DNA of 64,000 nt from Parvimonas micra (GCF_021300775.1 NZ_JAJTJP010000001.1:186001-250000); one strand, 5' to 3'; shown: positions 36,676 through 45,824, numbered from the stretch's first letter. Notes: a model not told the origin generated them from the sequence alone. Program-made: numbers and translations.

Positions 36676-37316
36676 TGATTAAAAATTTTTTAAAAAGTTT
36701 CTTTTTTAATGAAGATTATTGTTTTTTTTGCAAAGAAAATCTAATTAAAACTTCTTTTTTGTGTGATGATTGTATATCTAAGATTAGAAGATATGATAAA
36801 GAAATATTTAATGATTTTGGAGAGGATTGTTTTAAAAAAGATATTTTATTCTATTATTCTGGAATTTTAAAGATTAAAATTAAGGAATTTAAATTTGAAA
36901 ATGGAGTGTATTTGAAAAATCCTTTTGGAAAGTTGATATATGAAAATTTGGAAAAATCTTTGCTTGAAAAGATGGATTATATTGCCTATGTTCCTTCAAG
37001 TAAAAAGAAAATTAGACAAAGAGGGTATAATCATTCAAAACTTCTTGCAGAAGAAATTTCAAAATATTCTAATATAGAGTTGTTTGATAAGCTATACAAA
37101 ATTAAAAATACTAAATCACAACATTTTTTATCTCTTGAAGAAAGGAGTATAAATTTAAAAGATTCTTTTAGTGTAGATGGAGATTTAAGCGGAAAGAGTG
37201 TTTTATTGATTGATGATATACATACAAGCGGTGCAACAGTAGAAGAATGTTATAAAGAATTAAGAAAATCTAATTGTAAATTTGTTTGGATTGTATGTCT
37301 TTGTGGAGTATTTTAA
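36675..37316 (+). CDS. comFC: ComF-family phosphoribosyltransferase-like competence protein
   Basis: ComFC is needed for transformation in Gram-positive bacteria. The N-terminus has a four-Cys zinc finger (CFFCKENLIKTSFLCDDC), and the C-terminal type I phosphoribosyltransferase domain has the PRPP motif VLLIDDIHTSGATVEEC. The 213-residue length is standard. It overlaps recD2 here rather than following comFA, which is not in the window. Together with comEC at the left edge it hints at natural competence, but the uptake pilus genes are not seen. Confidence 0.92.
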   Translation: MIKNFLKSFFFNEDYCFFCKENLIKTSFLCDDCISKIRRYDKEIFNDFGEDCFKKDILFYYSGILKIKIKEFKFENGVYLKNPFGKLIYENLEKSLLEKMDYIAYVPSSKKKIRQRGYNHSKLLAEEISKYSNIELFDKLYKIKNTKSQHFLSLEERSINLKDSFSVDGDLSGKSVLLIDDIHTSGATVEECYKELRKSNCKFVWIVCLCGVF

Positions 37317-37396
37317 TTTTTAGCATTAAGTAACTAATTATTAATTGCTGATTTATTTTTAAAAACATCAAAAAAATTGAATTGAAGTCATAATTT

Positions 37397-37427
37397 AATT
37401 GTCAACAATTATTATAAATGATATAAT
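37397..37427 (+). promoter_or_regulatory. Promoter of the phn-type operon with overlapping palindrome
   Basis: TTGTCA (37399) and TATAAT (37422) have 17-base spacing and a TG extended -10. The palindrome AATTGTCAACAATT (37397-37410) covers the -35 box and would be well placed as a repressor operator. Confidence 0.65.
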
Positions 37428-37474
37428 ATAATGGAAATCATACAATTTATGTTTAACTAATATACGGGGGAATT

Positions 37475-38527
37475 ATGAAAATATTTAAAAGAATTTTAAT
37501 TTCATCTTTAGCACTTGTTTTAAGTGCAGGACTTCTAGTGGGCTGTGGCTCTAAAAAAGAAGCTAATAAAACTGCTGATGGAAAAACTTCAATTGAAAAA
37601 TTAACAATTGGTTTTGTACCTTCAAGAGAACCATCAGAAATAGTTACTGCTACTGAACCTTTAAAACAATTATTAAAGGAACAATTAGCAAAAGAAGGAT
37701 TTGACGTTAAAAATGTAGAAATTACAGTTGGAACAAGCTTTGAAGCTGTAGGTGAAGGACTTAATGCTGGAACATTAGATGTTGGATTTATACCAGCTGG
37801 AACTTATGTACTATATAGAGATGGAGCAGAAGTTCTATTAACAGCAACTAGAAAAGGACTTTCTGTAAATGATGATTCTGCTAAAGTTTGGAATGATCAA
37901 AAACCTACAAAGAAAACAGAAGATCAGGTTACTTCATATAGAGCTTTAATAATTGCTGGACCATCAGAAAAAGGTCAAGCAATTGCTAAAAAAGTAAATG
38001 CAGGAGAAAAATTAACATGGGATGATGTTAAAGACTTAAAATGGAGTGTAATGAATCCAACTTCACCTGCTGGATATATTTATCCAACTTTATGGTTAAA
38101 TGAAAATTTTGGAAAAACAATAAAAGATTTAGGTAATAATGCAATTTTAAGTGATTCATATGGTTCTGCTTTTGCAAGACTTGCTTCAGGACAAGTAGAT
38201 ATACTTTGCACATATGCTGATGCTAGACTTGATCAAGAAAAGAAATGGAATGAAAATTATGGTAGAACAGCATCAATTTGGGAAGAAACAAATTTAATAG
38301 GTGTTACAACTCCTATTTATAATGATACTGTTAGTGTTTCTAAGAAATCTAAAAATATAACACCTGAATTCAAAAAAGCTTTAGAAAAAGCATTGATTGA
38401 AATTGCTAAAACTCCAGAAGGAAAGAAAGTTATAGCGGTTTATAGTCATGAAGGTTATCAACCTGCAAAAGATGCTGATTATGATAATGAAGCTAAAGCT
38501 CAAGAAATAGTAAAAAAATTGAAATAG
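37475..38527 (+). CDS. phnD: Phosphate/phosphonate-type ABC transporter substrate-binding lipoprotein
   Basis: An extracellular binding protein of the PhnD family. The signal KIFKRILISSLALVLSAGLLVGC gives lipid Cys24. The mature part opens with KLTIGFVPSREPSEIVTATEPL and contains TLDVGFIPAGTYVLY and the LSDSYGSAFARLASGQVDI segment, as in PhnD/PtxB-type proteins. The 350-residue length is slightly longer than classical PhnD. The ligand could be phosphonate, phosphite or an organophosphate ester; the sequence alone does not say. It is followed by an internal terminator, probably allowing more binding protein than transporter. Confidence 0.9.
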   Translation: MKIFKRILISSLALVLSAGLLVGCGSKKEANKTADGKTSIEKLTIGFVPSREPSEIVTATEPLKQLLKEQLAKEGFDVKNVEITVGTSFEAVGEGLNAGTLDVGFIPAGTYVLYRDGAEVLLTATRKGLSVNDDSAKVWNDQKPTKKTEDQVTSYRALIIAGPSEKGQAIAKKVNAGEKLTWDDVKDLKWSVMNPTSPAGYIYPTLWLNENFGKTIKDLGNNAILSDSYGSAFARLASGQVDILCTYADARLDQEKKWNENYGRTASIWEETNLIGVTTPIYNDTVSVSKKSKNITPEFKKALEKALIEIAKTPEGKKVIAVYSHEGYQPAKDADYDNEAKAQEIVKKLK

Positions 38528-38558
38528 TGTTTAAATAATTAAATTGTGTGAGAAATAG

Positions 38559-38582
38559 GGAGAGAGAAATCTCTCCTTTTTT
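38559..38582 (+). terminator. Intercistronic terminator between phnD and phnC
   Basis: GGAGAGA pairs with TCTCTCC around GAAA (a GNRA tetraloop) and is followed by six T. It should cause partial termination within the operon. Confidence 0.85.
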
Positions 38583-38593
38583 AAACATATTAA

Positions 38594-39361
38594 ATGGAGA
38601 AAAAAATGATAGAATTTAAAAATGTTAGTAAAGTATATCCAAATGGTACTAAAGGATTAATTGATGTTGATTTAAAAATTGAACAAGGAGAATTTGTTGC
38701 TATAATAGGACTTTCAGGTTCAGGAAAATCAACATTAATAAGATGTGTCAATAAGATGCATGAAATTACATCGGGAGAGTTAATTGTAAATGACGTTGAC
38801 GTTAAGAAATTAAGTGGTTCTGAAATTAGAAAATTTAGAAGAAAAATAGGTATGATTTTTCAATCTTTTAACTTAGTTACAAGAGCTACAGTTATTAAAA
38901 ATGTTTTAACAGCATTTGTTCCTGATTTAACAGGTTTTAGAAAATTCTTTGGAATATTTCCAAAGGAATGTAAGATAAAATCATTAGAAGCTCTTGATAA
39001 AGTAGATATGCTAGAGAAAGCATATGTAAGAGTTGACCAACTTTCTGGTGGACAACAACAAAGAGTTGCATTAGCTAGAGCATTAGGACAAAGTCCTCAA
39101 ATTATATTGGCTGATGAACCTGTTGCAGCACTTGATCCTGTTACATCAAATCAAGTTATGGAAGACTTTAGAAAAATTAATAAAGAAAATAAAATTACGA
39201 TTTTAATTAATATTCATGATGTTGATTTAGCTTTAAAATATTGTGAAAGAGTAGTTGGAATAAACAAAGGTAGAATTGTTTATGATGGAAAATCAAGTGA
39301 TATTACAAAGGAAATTTTAGACAAAATTTACCAAAAAGATTTATTTGTAACTGGAGAATAA
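38594..39361 (+). CDS. phnC: Phosphonate-type ABC transporter ATP-binding protein
   Basis: The ATPase that drives import. Walker A is IGLSGSGKSTLIR, the signature is QLSGGQQQRVALARAL and Walker B is IILADEPVAALD. The segment FFGIFPKECKIKSLEALDKVDM is typical of PhnC. The 255-residue length fits. It starts 11 bases after the internal terminator, with TGGAGA before its ATG, and is followed one base later by the first permease gene. Confidence 0.93.
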   Translation: MEKKMIEFKNVSKVYPNGTKGLIDVDLKIEQGEFVAIIGLSGSGKSTLIRCVNKMHEITSGELIVNDVDVKKLSGSEIRKFRRKIGMIFQSFNLVTRATVIKNVLTAFVPDLTGFRKFFGIFPKECKIKSLEALDKVDMLEKAYVRVDQLSGGQQQRVALARALGQSPQIILADEPVAALDPVTSNQVMEDFRKINKENKITILINIHDVDLALKYCERVVGINKGRIVYDGKSSDITKEILDKIYQKDLFVTGE

Positions 39362-39362
39362 T

Positions 39363-40184
39363 ATGAAAAATATATTTGATACTATATTTCCAAAAGAAAA
39401 AATAACTTTAGATAATGGTAAAGTAGTTTTTAGACCGAGATCAAAAACTCCTTTAATCACAATAATCGTAATTGTATTGATGTATATATCAATAAAAGTA
39501 ACAGATTTTAATTTTGAAGTTTTTAGCAATTTTGGAAACTTTTTTAATATTTTAAAAGGAATGATTCCACCGGATTTTAGTTATACTAAAGAGGTTTTGA
39601 CTCCTCTTTTTGATACTATTAAAATGTCATTGATGGGTTCTTTTTTAGGGGCATTGGTTTCTTTGCCAATTGCAATTTTAGCTTCTAACAATATAACAAA
39701 AAATAAATTTGTAAATGGATTTTTTAAATTGTTTTTAAGTATTTTAAGAACATTACCATCTCTTGTTTGTGCTTTAATTGCAACTTATATATGGGGACTT
39801 GGAACTTTTGCAGGAACTGTTGCAATATTCATTTTCTCATTATCTTATGTTGGAAAATTATTATACGAACAAATTGAAACTGTTGATATGGGAGCATTTG
39901 AATGTATGGAGTCAATGGGTTTTACTAAATTCTATGCTTTTAGATATGCAATATTACCAGTTGTACTGCCATCATATATATCAACTTCGTTATTTAACTT
40001 TGAAGGAAATGTAAGATATGCTGCAATACTAGGTTATGTTGGTGCCGGTGGTATTGGTATGATATTAAATGAAAAATTAGGATGGAGAGAATACTCCAAA
40101 GTTGGTACTATTGTATTTTTATTACTTTTAACTGTGTTTGTAATAGAAATTATAAGTGAACATTTTAGAGAAAGGTTGGAGTAA
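39363..40184 (+). CDS. phnE: Phosphonate-type ABC transporter permease, first copy
   Basis: A 273-residue membrane permease of the PhnE family with about six hydrophobic segments. The family loop appears as LRTLPSLVCALIATYIWGLGTFAG, and the coupling region as GAFECMESMGFTKFYAFRYAILPVVLPSYISTSLFNFEGNVRYAAILGYVGAGGIG. It begins one base after phnC and overlaps the second permease gene by one base, indicating tight translational coupling. Confidence 0.92.
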   Translation: MKNIFDTIFPKEKITLDNGKVVFRPRSKTPLITIIVIVLMYISIKVTDFNFEVFSNFGNFFNILKGMIPPDFSYTKEVLTPLFDTIKMSLMGSFLGALVSLPIAILASNNITKNKFVNGFFKLFLSILRTLPSLVCALIATYIWGLGTFAGTVAIFIFSLSYVGKLLYEQIETVDMGAFECMESMGFTKFYAFRYAILPVVLPSYISTSLFNFEGNVRYAAILGYVGAGGIGMILNEKLGWREYSKVGTIVFLLLLTVFVIEIISEHFRERLE

Positions 40185-41005
40185 TGGAAATGAATAATAC
40201 AAGAGTAGAAGAAAAATTAAAAAAAGAGCCAAAATCATACACATATATTATTGCAGTTGTAGTGATTGTTTTAGGACTATTAGTATGGTCAGCAATGTCA
40301 ATAAAAAAAGGTGAAGATGTTAAAGACTCAATGACTATTGCTAAAAATATTATAGGCGGAATATTACATCCAGATTTAGAATTTCTTTTTAGACTAGACA
40401 ATAAAGGTGTTATATACTTATTGTTTGAAACAATGTGTATTGCATTTTTAGGAACAATAATCGGGGCAATTATATCAATTCCTTTTGCATTTATTTCTGC
40501 AAAGAAAATTGTTTCAAAATATGTAGCTGTTATTGGAAGGTTCTTTACAATGTGTGTTAGAACTGTTCCTGCTTTCATCTATGGACTTATGTTTATAGGT
40601 GTTACTGGTCCTGGTGCTTTGGCAGGGGTATTTACTATGTCAGTTGTTTCAATTGGAATGGTAACTAAGTTATATATAGATGTTATTGAGGACTTGGATT
40701 TTGGTATAATAGAATCTCTATCAGCAATTGGATGTACTAAAATTGAACAAATTAGATATGGTATTTTACCACAAATATATTCAAAGCTAATTTCAATTGT
40801 TATTTATAGATTTGATATGAATTTAAGAGATGCTTCAGTTCTTGGGCTTGTAGGCGCTGGCGGTATTGGTGCACCATTAATATTTGCAATGAACAATTAT
40901 CGTTGGAATGAAGTCGGATCAATTTTAGTTGGAATAATAGTTTTAGTTCTAATAATAGAAGTATTTTCAAATAATGTAAGAAGAAAATTGGCGAGGGGAT
41001 ATTAA
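40184..41005 (+). CDS. phnE2: Phosphonate-type ABC transporter permease, second copy
   Basis: A second PhnE-family permease, also 273 residues. It shows CVRTVPAFIYGLMFIGVTGPGALAG and the coupling loop IIESLSAIGCTKIEQIRYGILPQIYSKLISIVIYRFDMNLRDASVLGLVGAGGIG. The two permeases are diverged paralogues that probably form a heterodimer. Its stop overlaps the metallophosphatase start by one base (TAATG), which ties that enzyme to transport. Confidence 0.92.
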   Translation: MEMNNTRVEEKLKKEPKSYTYIIAVVVIVLGLLVWSAMSIKKGEDVKDSMTIAKNIIGGILHPDLEFLFRLDNKGVIYLLFETMCIAFLGTIIGAIISIPFAFISAKKIVSKYVAVIGRFFTMCVRTVPAFIYGLMFIGVTGPGALAGVFTMSVVSIGMVTKLYIDVIEDLDFGIIESLSAIGCTKIEQIRYGILPQIYSKLISIVIYRFDMNLRDASVLGLVGAGGIGAPLIFAMNNYRWNEVGSILVGIIVLVLIIEVFSNNVRRKLARGY

Positions 41006-42507
41006 TGGCTTTTAAAATTTTATCAACAACTGATGTTCACGGAAATTTATTAGCTTATAATTTCGTGAATTCATCTGTTGCAAACAAAGGACTTTCTAGA
41101 TTTTCAACTTTTTTAAAAGAAGAAAGATTAAAAGGAAAAGTAATTTATGTTGATAATGGAGATATAAACCAAGGAACACCATTGGTAACCTATGCTAATG
41201 CAAATTTAAAAGAGAATTTAGTTGCAAAAGCACTTAATTATCTTAATTGTGATTTTATAAATATTGGAAATCATGATTTTAACTATGGAAATGAATTTTT
41301 ATATAATTATGTTAAAGAAAACAATGCAAAATGTATTACAAATAATGTAAAGTATAAAAATGAAAAACTAGGTAATACAAATATTGTTGAAATTGACAAT
41401 AAAAAAATTGCACTAATTGGAGTTGTAACTGATTATATTGAACATTGGGAAAATCCTAATAATCTTCAAAATCTTGAAATTTTAAATGTTTTTGAGACAG
41501 TTAAAAATTCAGTTGAAAATGTTAGGAATAAAGTTGATTATGTTATTGTATTCTATCATGGTGGTTTTGAGAGAGACTTGGAAAGTGGGGAACCAACTGA
41601 AAACTTAACAGGTGAAAATGTCGGATACGAAATTTGTGATAAAATTTCTGGAATAGATGTTTTGGTAACTGGACATCAACATAGAACTTTAACAGGAAAA
41701 ATAAAAGATACACTTGTAATACAATGTGGTGATGGATGCTCAACTTGTATGGAGATTGTATTTGATGAGAATATATCAGTTAATCTAAAAGATATTTCAA
41801 ATTTTGAAATTGATTTAGATATGGAAGAAAAGTTTAAAAAAGCTTTAAATGAAACTGAAAAATGGTTAGATATTGAAATTGGTAGTTGTAATAAAGAAAT
41901 GTATATTTCAAATACTAAAGCTGCTCAATTAGAAAAGCATTCAATTACAAGTTTTATAAATAAAATTCAAAAGGAAACAATGGATGCTGATATTTCTGCT
42001 TGTTGTCTTTTCGAAGTAATGCCTGGTTTTGGTAAAAAATTAAGATATAGAGATATTATTTTAAATTACCCTTTTCCAAATACTCTAGTTTTAAAAGAGA
42101 TGAGTGGACAAAATATTTTAGATTATCTAACACAACTTTCAACATATTGGATTGTTAAAGATGATGAGATTGATATAAATCCGAAATTCTTATATCCAAA
42201 AAGAGAGATGTATAATTATGATTTACTTGATGGGATAGAATATACAATGAATATTTCAAAGAGTGGAAAAAATTTTATATCCGATGTAAAAGTTGAAGGG
42301 GAAGATATAAATTTAGAAAAGAAATATAAACTTGTATTAAATAATTATAGGGCAACTGGAGGAGGTAATTTTTCACTTTTTCCACAATTAAAGACTCTTA
42401 AAGAAGATACAAGAGATATAGCTGAAGTTTTAATTGATTATGTAAAAGAAAATAATTATGTTGAAATTGAGGATAAAAATAATATAAAATTAAAAATCGT
42501 TGAATAG
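41005..42507 (+). CDS. Cytoplasmic 5'-nucleotidase / 2',3'-cyclic phosphodiesterase-like metallophosphatase
   Basis: A two-domain phosphoesterase of the UshA/CpdB class. The N-terminal calcineurin-like domain has the metal motifs STTDVHGNL, VDNGDINQG, NIGNHDFNYG, YHGG and VTGHQHRT. The C-terminal 5'-nucleotidase domain follows from about residue 285 (NTKAAQLEKHSITSFINKIQ; NYPFPNTLVLKEMSGQNIL). Unlike most family members it has no signal peptide, so it should act in the cytoplasm. It is the last gene of the phn-type operon and overlaps the permease gene, suggesting that it dephosphorylates an imported phosphate ester. Length is 500 residues. Confidence 0.88.
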   Translation: MAFKILSTTDVHGNLLAYNFVNSSVANKGLSRFSTFLKEERLKGKVIYVDNGDINQGTPLVTYANANLKENLVAKALNYLNCDFINIGNHDFNYGNEFLYNYVKENNAKCITNNVKYKNEKLGNTNIVEIDNKKIALIGVVTDYIEHWENPNNLQNLEILNVFETVKNSVENVRNKVDYVIVFYHGGFERDLESGEPTENLTGENVGYEICDKISGIDVLVTGHQHRTLTGKIKDTLVIQCGDGCSTCMEIVFDENISVNLKDISNFEIDLDMEEKFKKALNETEKWLDIEIGSCNKEMYISNTKAAQLEKHSITSFINKIQKETMDADISACCLFEVMPGFGKKLRYRDIILNYPFPNTLVLKEMSGQNILDYLTQLSTYWIVKDDEIDINPKFLYPKREMYNYDLLDGIEYTMNISKSGKNFISDVKVEGEDINLEKKYKLVLNNYRATGGGNFSLFPQLKTLKEDTRDIAEVLIDYVKENNYVEIEDKNNIKLKIVE

Positions 42508-42509
42508 AC

Positions 42510-42542
42510 AAAAGACTATTACATCTTGTAATAGTCTTTTTT
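42510..42542. terminator. Terminator between the metallophosphatase gene and xthA
   Basis: AAAAGACTATTACA pairs with TGTAATAGTCTTTT around a three-base loop, with T following. The flanking A run lets it serve the minus-strand gene as well. Confidence 0.9.
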
Positions 42543-42553
42543 ATTTATTTCAT

Positions 42554-43306
42554 TTATTTAATTTCTAGATATACAGGACAATGATCACTACCTAAAATGC
42601 TTTGATGAATTTGAGCATCAACAAGTCTATCATCCATATCTTTTGAAGTTAAGAAATAATCAATTCTCCAACCTGTATTTTTTTCTCTTGATTTTCCGAA
42701 ATAACTCCACCAACTATATTCATTTTCTTTATCAGGATAGAAGAATCTAAAAGTATCAGTAAATCCACTATCTAAAAGAATTGACATTTTTTCTCTTTCT
42801 TGATCAGTAAATCCAGCATTTTTTCTATTTGTCTTAGGATTTTTTAGGTCTATTTCTTTATGAGCAACATTTAAGTCACCACAAACTATTACTGATTTTG
42901 TTTTATTTAATTCAAGTAAGTAATTTCTAAATGCATCTTCCCAAACCATTCTATAATCAAGTCTTAAAAGTTCTTGTTTTGAATTTGGAGTATAGCAAGT
43001 TACTAGAAAGAAATCGTCATATTCTAAAGTTATAAGTCTTCCTTCATTATCATGTTCTTCTATTCCCATACCATATTTTACACTCAAAGGTTTATGTTTA
43101 GTAAAAATTGCAGTTCCACTATATCCCTTTCTTTGAGCATAATTATAGTAAGTTTCATATCCTTCAAGTTCAAGGTCAAGTTGACCTTCACTCATTTTAA
43201 TTTCCTGTAAACAGAAAAAATCTGCATCAATATCATTAAAATAATCTAAAAATCCTTTTTTAATGCAGGCTCTAAGTCCGTTTACATTCCAAGAAACAAA
43301 TCTCAT
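42554..43306 (-). CDS. xthA: Exodeoxyribonuclease III / AP endonuclease
   Basis: Base-excision repair enzyme that cuts at abasic sites. Motifs are FVSWNVNGLRACI, FFCLQEIKM, YSGTAIFTK, VCGDLNVAHKEIDL, WWSYFGKSREKNTGWRIDYFL and the catalytic LGSDHCPVYLEI at the end. The 250-residue length is standard. A minus-strand AGGTGA site precedes the ATG. It appears to be transcribed alone. Confidence 0.95.
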   Translation of the reverse strand: MRFVSWNVNGLRACIKKGFLDYFNDIDADFFCLQEIKMSEGQLDLELEGYETYYNYAQRKGYSGTAIFTKHKPLSVKYGMGIEEHDNEGRLITLEYDDFFLVTCYTPNSKQELLRLDYRMVWEDAFRNYLLELNKTKSVIVCGDLNVAHKEIDLKNPKTNRKNAGFTDQEREKMSILLDSGFTDTFRFFYPDKENEYSWWSYFGKSREKNTGWRIDYFLTSKDMDDRLVDAQIHQSILGSDHCPVYLEIK

Positions 43307-43460
43307 TTAATCACCTCATTACTAATATTTAATTATACTAATTAATTATACCATAAATTTATAAATACAAACAAATAATTTAAAATCTATTTTAATGTAC
43401 TGTTGAAAAAAAATACCTTTTGCTGTAAAATATAATGTAATATATATTTAGGAGGACTTT

Positions 43461-45158
43461 ATGATAGATTATAGAAAAGTTTATGAAGAATGGTTAAATA
43501 ATGACTTTTTTGATGAAAATACAAAAAAAGATTTAGTTTCTATAAAAGATGATGAAGAAGAAATTAAAGATAGATTTTATAAAGTTTTAGAATTTGGAAC
43601 TGCTGGACTTCGTGGAAAGCTAGGCGCTGGAACAAATAGAATGAATAAATATATGGTTTCAAAAGCGGCTCAGGCTCTAGCAAATACAATAATTGATCAT
43701 GGCAAAGAAGCTATTGAAAGAGGTGTAGCATTAAGTTATGATGTAAGATATGGTTCTAAAGAATTTGCTGAACTTACATGCTCTATAATGGCTGGAAATG
43801 GAATTAAATCATATATCTATAAAGGAATAAGACCTACTCCAATGTGTTCCTATGCTATAAGAAAATTAAATTGTATTGCTGGAGTAATGGTTACTGCAAG
43901 TCATAATCCTCAAGCATATAATGGATATAAAGCATATTGGAAAGAAGGCTCTCAAATTCTTGATGATATAGCAAATCAAATTTCTGATCATATGGAAAAA
44001 ATTGAAAAATTTGAAGAAGTTAAACAAATTCCATTTGAGGAAGCATTAAAAAGTGGAATTACAAAATATATTGATGATTCAGTAGATGAAGATTATAAAA
44101 ATGAAGTTTTAAATTTAACTATAAATGATAATAATATAGACAAAGATATTAAGGTTGTATACACTCCATTAAATGGTGTTGGGAATCTACCTGTAAGAGA
44201 AGTCTTAAAGAGAAGAGGATTTAAAAATATATTTGTTGTTAAAGAACAAGAACTACCAGATCCTGAATTTACAACTGTTGGATATCCAAATCCAGAAGTA
44301 CCTAAAGCTTTTCTATATTCTGAAAAATTAGGTAAAGAAGTTGACGCTGATATTTTAATTGCAACTGATCCAGATTGTGACAGAGTTGCTCTAGAAGTAA
44401 AAGATAAAAATGGGGAGTATGTATTTTTAAATGGTAATAGAATAGGAGCACTATTATCATATTATATTTTCTCACAAAGATATGCTCTTAATAATTTACC
44501 TGAAAATCCAGTGTTAGTTAAGTCAATTGTAACAGGAGATTTATCTAAGACTATTGCCAAAAAATATGGAATTGAAACAGTTGAAACTTTAACAGGTTTT
44601 AAAAATATCTGTGGAAAGACAAATGAATATGATGTTACAAAAGAAAAAAATTATGTTTTTGGATATGAAGAAAGCATAGGTTTCTGCTATGGAACATTTG
44701 TAAGAGATAAAGACGCTGTTGGAGCTTCTATGATGGTTGTAGAAATGGCTGCATATTATAAAAAACAAGGAAAGAGTTTATTAGATGTTTTAAATGATAT
44801 TTACGAAGAATTCGGATATTATAATGAAAGACAAGTTTCTCTAGAACTTGAGGGAATAGAAGGACAACAAAGAATTGGAAGAATGATGGAAGACTTTAGG
44901 GATAATCCTATTAAAGAAATAGGAGAAATTTCTTTAGAAAAAATAATAGATTTTAAAGATGGATATTTAGATTTTCCAAAACAAAATTGTCTTAAATATT
45001 ATTTAAACGATGGATCTTGGTATGCTCTAAGACCATCAGGAACAGAACCAAAAATTAAATTATATATTTATACAATAGGTAAAACTGAAAAAGAAAGCAT
45101 AGATAAATTAGATTTAATAGAAAAAGTATGTAGAGAAAAAATGAATAGTGTTAAATAA
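43461..45158 (+). CDS. Phosphoglucomutase/phosphomannomutase family protein
   Basis: An alpha-D-phosphohexomutase interconverting sugar 1- and 6-phosphates, resembling PgcA-type phosphoglucomutase. The phosphoserine loop is VMVTASHNPQAYNGYK (Ser147), the Mg2+ loop is ATDPDCDRVALEV, the sugar-binding loop is GYEESIGFCYGTF and the phosphate-binding loop is LRPSGTEPKIKLYI. The 565-residue length matches the bacterial PgcA/PGM2-like class. AGGAGG lies before ATG 43461, and a terminator follows. Glucose versus mannose preference is not decided. Confidence 0.93.
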   Translation: MIDYRKVYEEWLNNDFFDENTKKDLVSIKDDEEEIKDRFYKVLEFGTAGLRGKLGAGTNRMNKYMVSKAAQALANTIIDHGKEAIERGVALSYDVRYGSKEFAELTCSIMAGNGIKSYIYKGIRPTPMCSYAIRKLNCIAGVMVTASHNPQAYNGYKAYWKEGSQILDDIANQISDHMEKIEKFEEVKQIPFEEALKSGITKYIDDSVDEDYKNEVLNLTINDNNIDKDIKVVYTPLNGVGNLPVREVLKRRGFKNIFVVKEQELPDPEFTTVGYPNPEVPKAFLYSEKLGKEVDADILIATDPDCDRVALEVKDKNGEYVFLNGNRIGALLSYYIFSQRYALNNLPENPVLVKSIVTGDLSKTIAKKYGIETVETLTGFKNICGKTNEYDVTKEKNYVFGYEESIGFCYGTFVRDKDAVGASMMVVEMAAYYKKQGKSLLDVLNDIYEEFGYYNERQVSLELEGIEGQQRIGRMMEDFRDNPIKEIGEISLEKIIDFKDGYLDFPKQNCLKYYLNDGSWYALRPSGTEPKIKLYIYTIGKTEKESIDKLDLIEKVCREKMNSVK

Positions 45159-45161
45159 AGA

Positions 45162-45189
45162 AAAAAGGTATGATAACTCATACCTTTTT
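45162..45189 (+). terminator. Intrinsic terminator after the phosphohexomutase gene
   Basis: AAAAAGGTATGA pairs with TCATACCTTTTT around TAAC. Confidence 0.9.
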
Positions 45190-45230
45190 CGTTATTTAAA
45201 TTTAAATATAGTATTTGGTAAATTCTATAA

Positions 45231-45626
45231 TTAATTATACTGTTCTAAGATATTTGCCAATCCTTTTTTATGCCAAGAAGCTGCAATAGTAATTTTATTT
45301 ACTCTACATTTTAACTCAAAATTTTCTCCGCTAATAACTAATTGATATGAGAGAAAATTCTTTTTAAAAATTATACTTTTAATTCTATTATTAGTAATTA
45401 AAAAGCTAGATTTAGATTCGATTTTTCCTGTTAAATTATTCAAAAGCATAACAGCAATGCCGTCTTCTCCAAAATGTAAAGCAATATATTTTGTTGTAAA
45501 TATACCACCAGTTCCAAAAAATAAATCTATTTTACTAGGCATAATAACTCCAACTATTGATTTATTATTAGAAAAATTCCAGCCTTTTTTCGTAAGAAAT
45601 TCTTCTATATTCTTTTCTTTTAACAT
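45231..45626 (-). CDS. Uncharacterised 131-residue protein
   Basis: No family recognised. The product is soluble with alternating beta-like hydrophobic strands (FFGTGGIFTTKYIALHF; GIAVMLLNNLTGKI; SYQLVISGENFELKCRV), which would suit a small beta-barrel such as a PH-like fold, though this is only an impression. There is no signal peptide or membrane segment. An AGGAGCA ribosome site lies before the ATG on the minus strand. It lies downstream of tRNA-Leu but is separated from it by a terminator. Confidence 0.6.
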   Translation of the reverse strand: MLKEKNIEEFLTKKGWNFSNNKSIVGVIMPSKIDLFFGTGGIFTTKYIALHFGEDGIAVMLLNNLTGKIESKSSFLITNNRIKSIIFKKNFLSYQLVISGENFELKCRVNKITIAASWHKKGLANILEQYN

Positions 45627-45661
45627 TATATATTGCTCCTTTGTTTAAGTTTTTTGTAATA

Positions 45662-45686
45662 AAAAAACTAACAAAAGTTAGTTTTT
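45662..45686. terminator. Terminator after tRNA-Leu
   Basis: CTAAC pairs with GTTAG around AAAA, extended by A and T runs. On the minus strand it ends the tRNA transcript. Confidence 0.8.
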
Positions 45687-45690
45687 AATA

Positions 45691-45777
45691 TGGTGCCGGC
45701 AGTGGGACTCGAACCCACACACCCTTGCGGATAACAGATTTTGAGTCTGTCTCGTCTGCCAGTTCCGACACGCCGGC
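45691..45777 (-). tRNA. tRNA-Leu, anticodon CAA (reads UUG)
   Basis: Read on the minus strand, the acceptor stem GCCGGCG pairs with TGCCGGC, followed by A and an encoded CCA. The anticodon loop CTCAAAA is closed by ACAGA/TCTGT and gives anticodon CAA. A long variable arm and the GGTTCGAGTCC T-arm confirm a class II leucine tRNA of 87 nt. Confidence 0.95.
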
Positions 45778-45795
45778 GTATTCAATTACTGGAAT

Positions 45796-45824
45796 AGTAT
45801 AACATAAAAGTAGAAAGATTTCAA
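45796..45824 (-). promoter_or_regulatory. Promoter of tRNA-Leu
   Basis: On the minus strand TTGAAA and TATACT are spaced by 17 bases and end about 18 bases before the tRNA 5' end. Confidence 0.75.
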
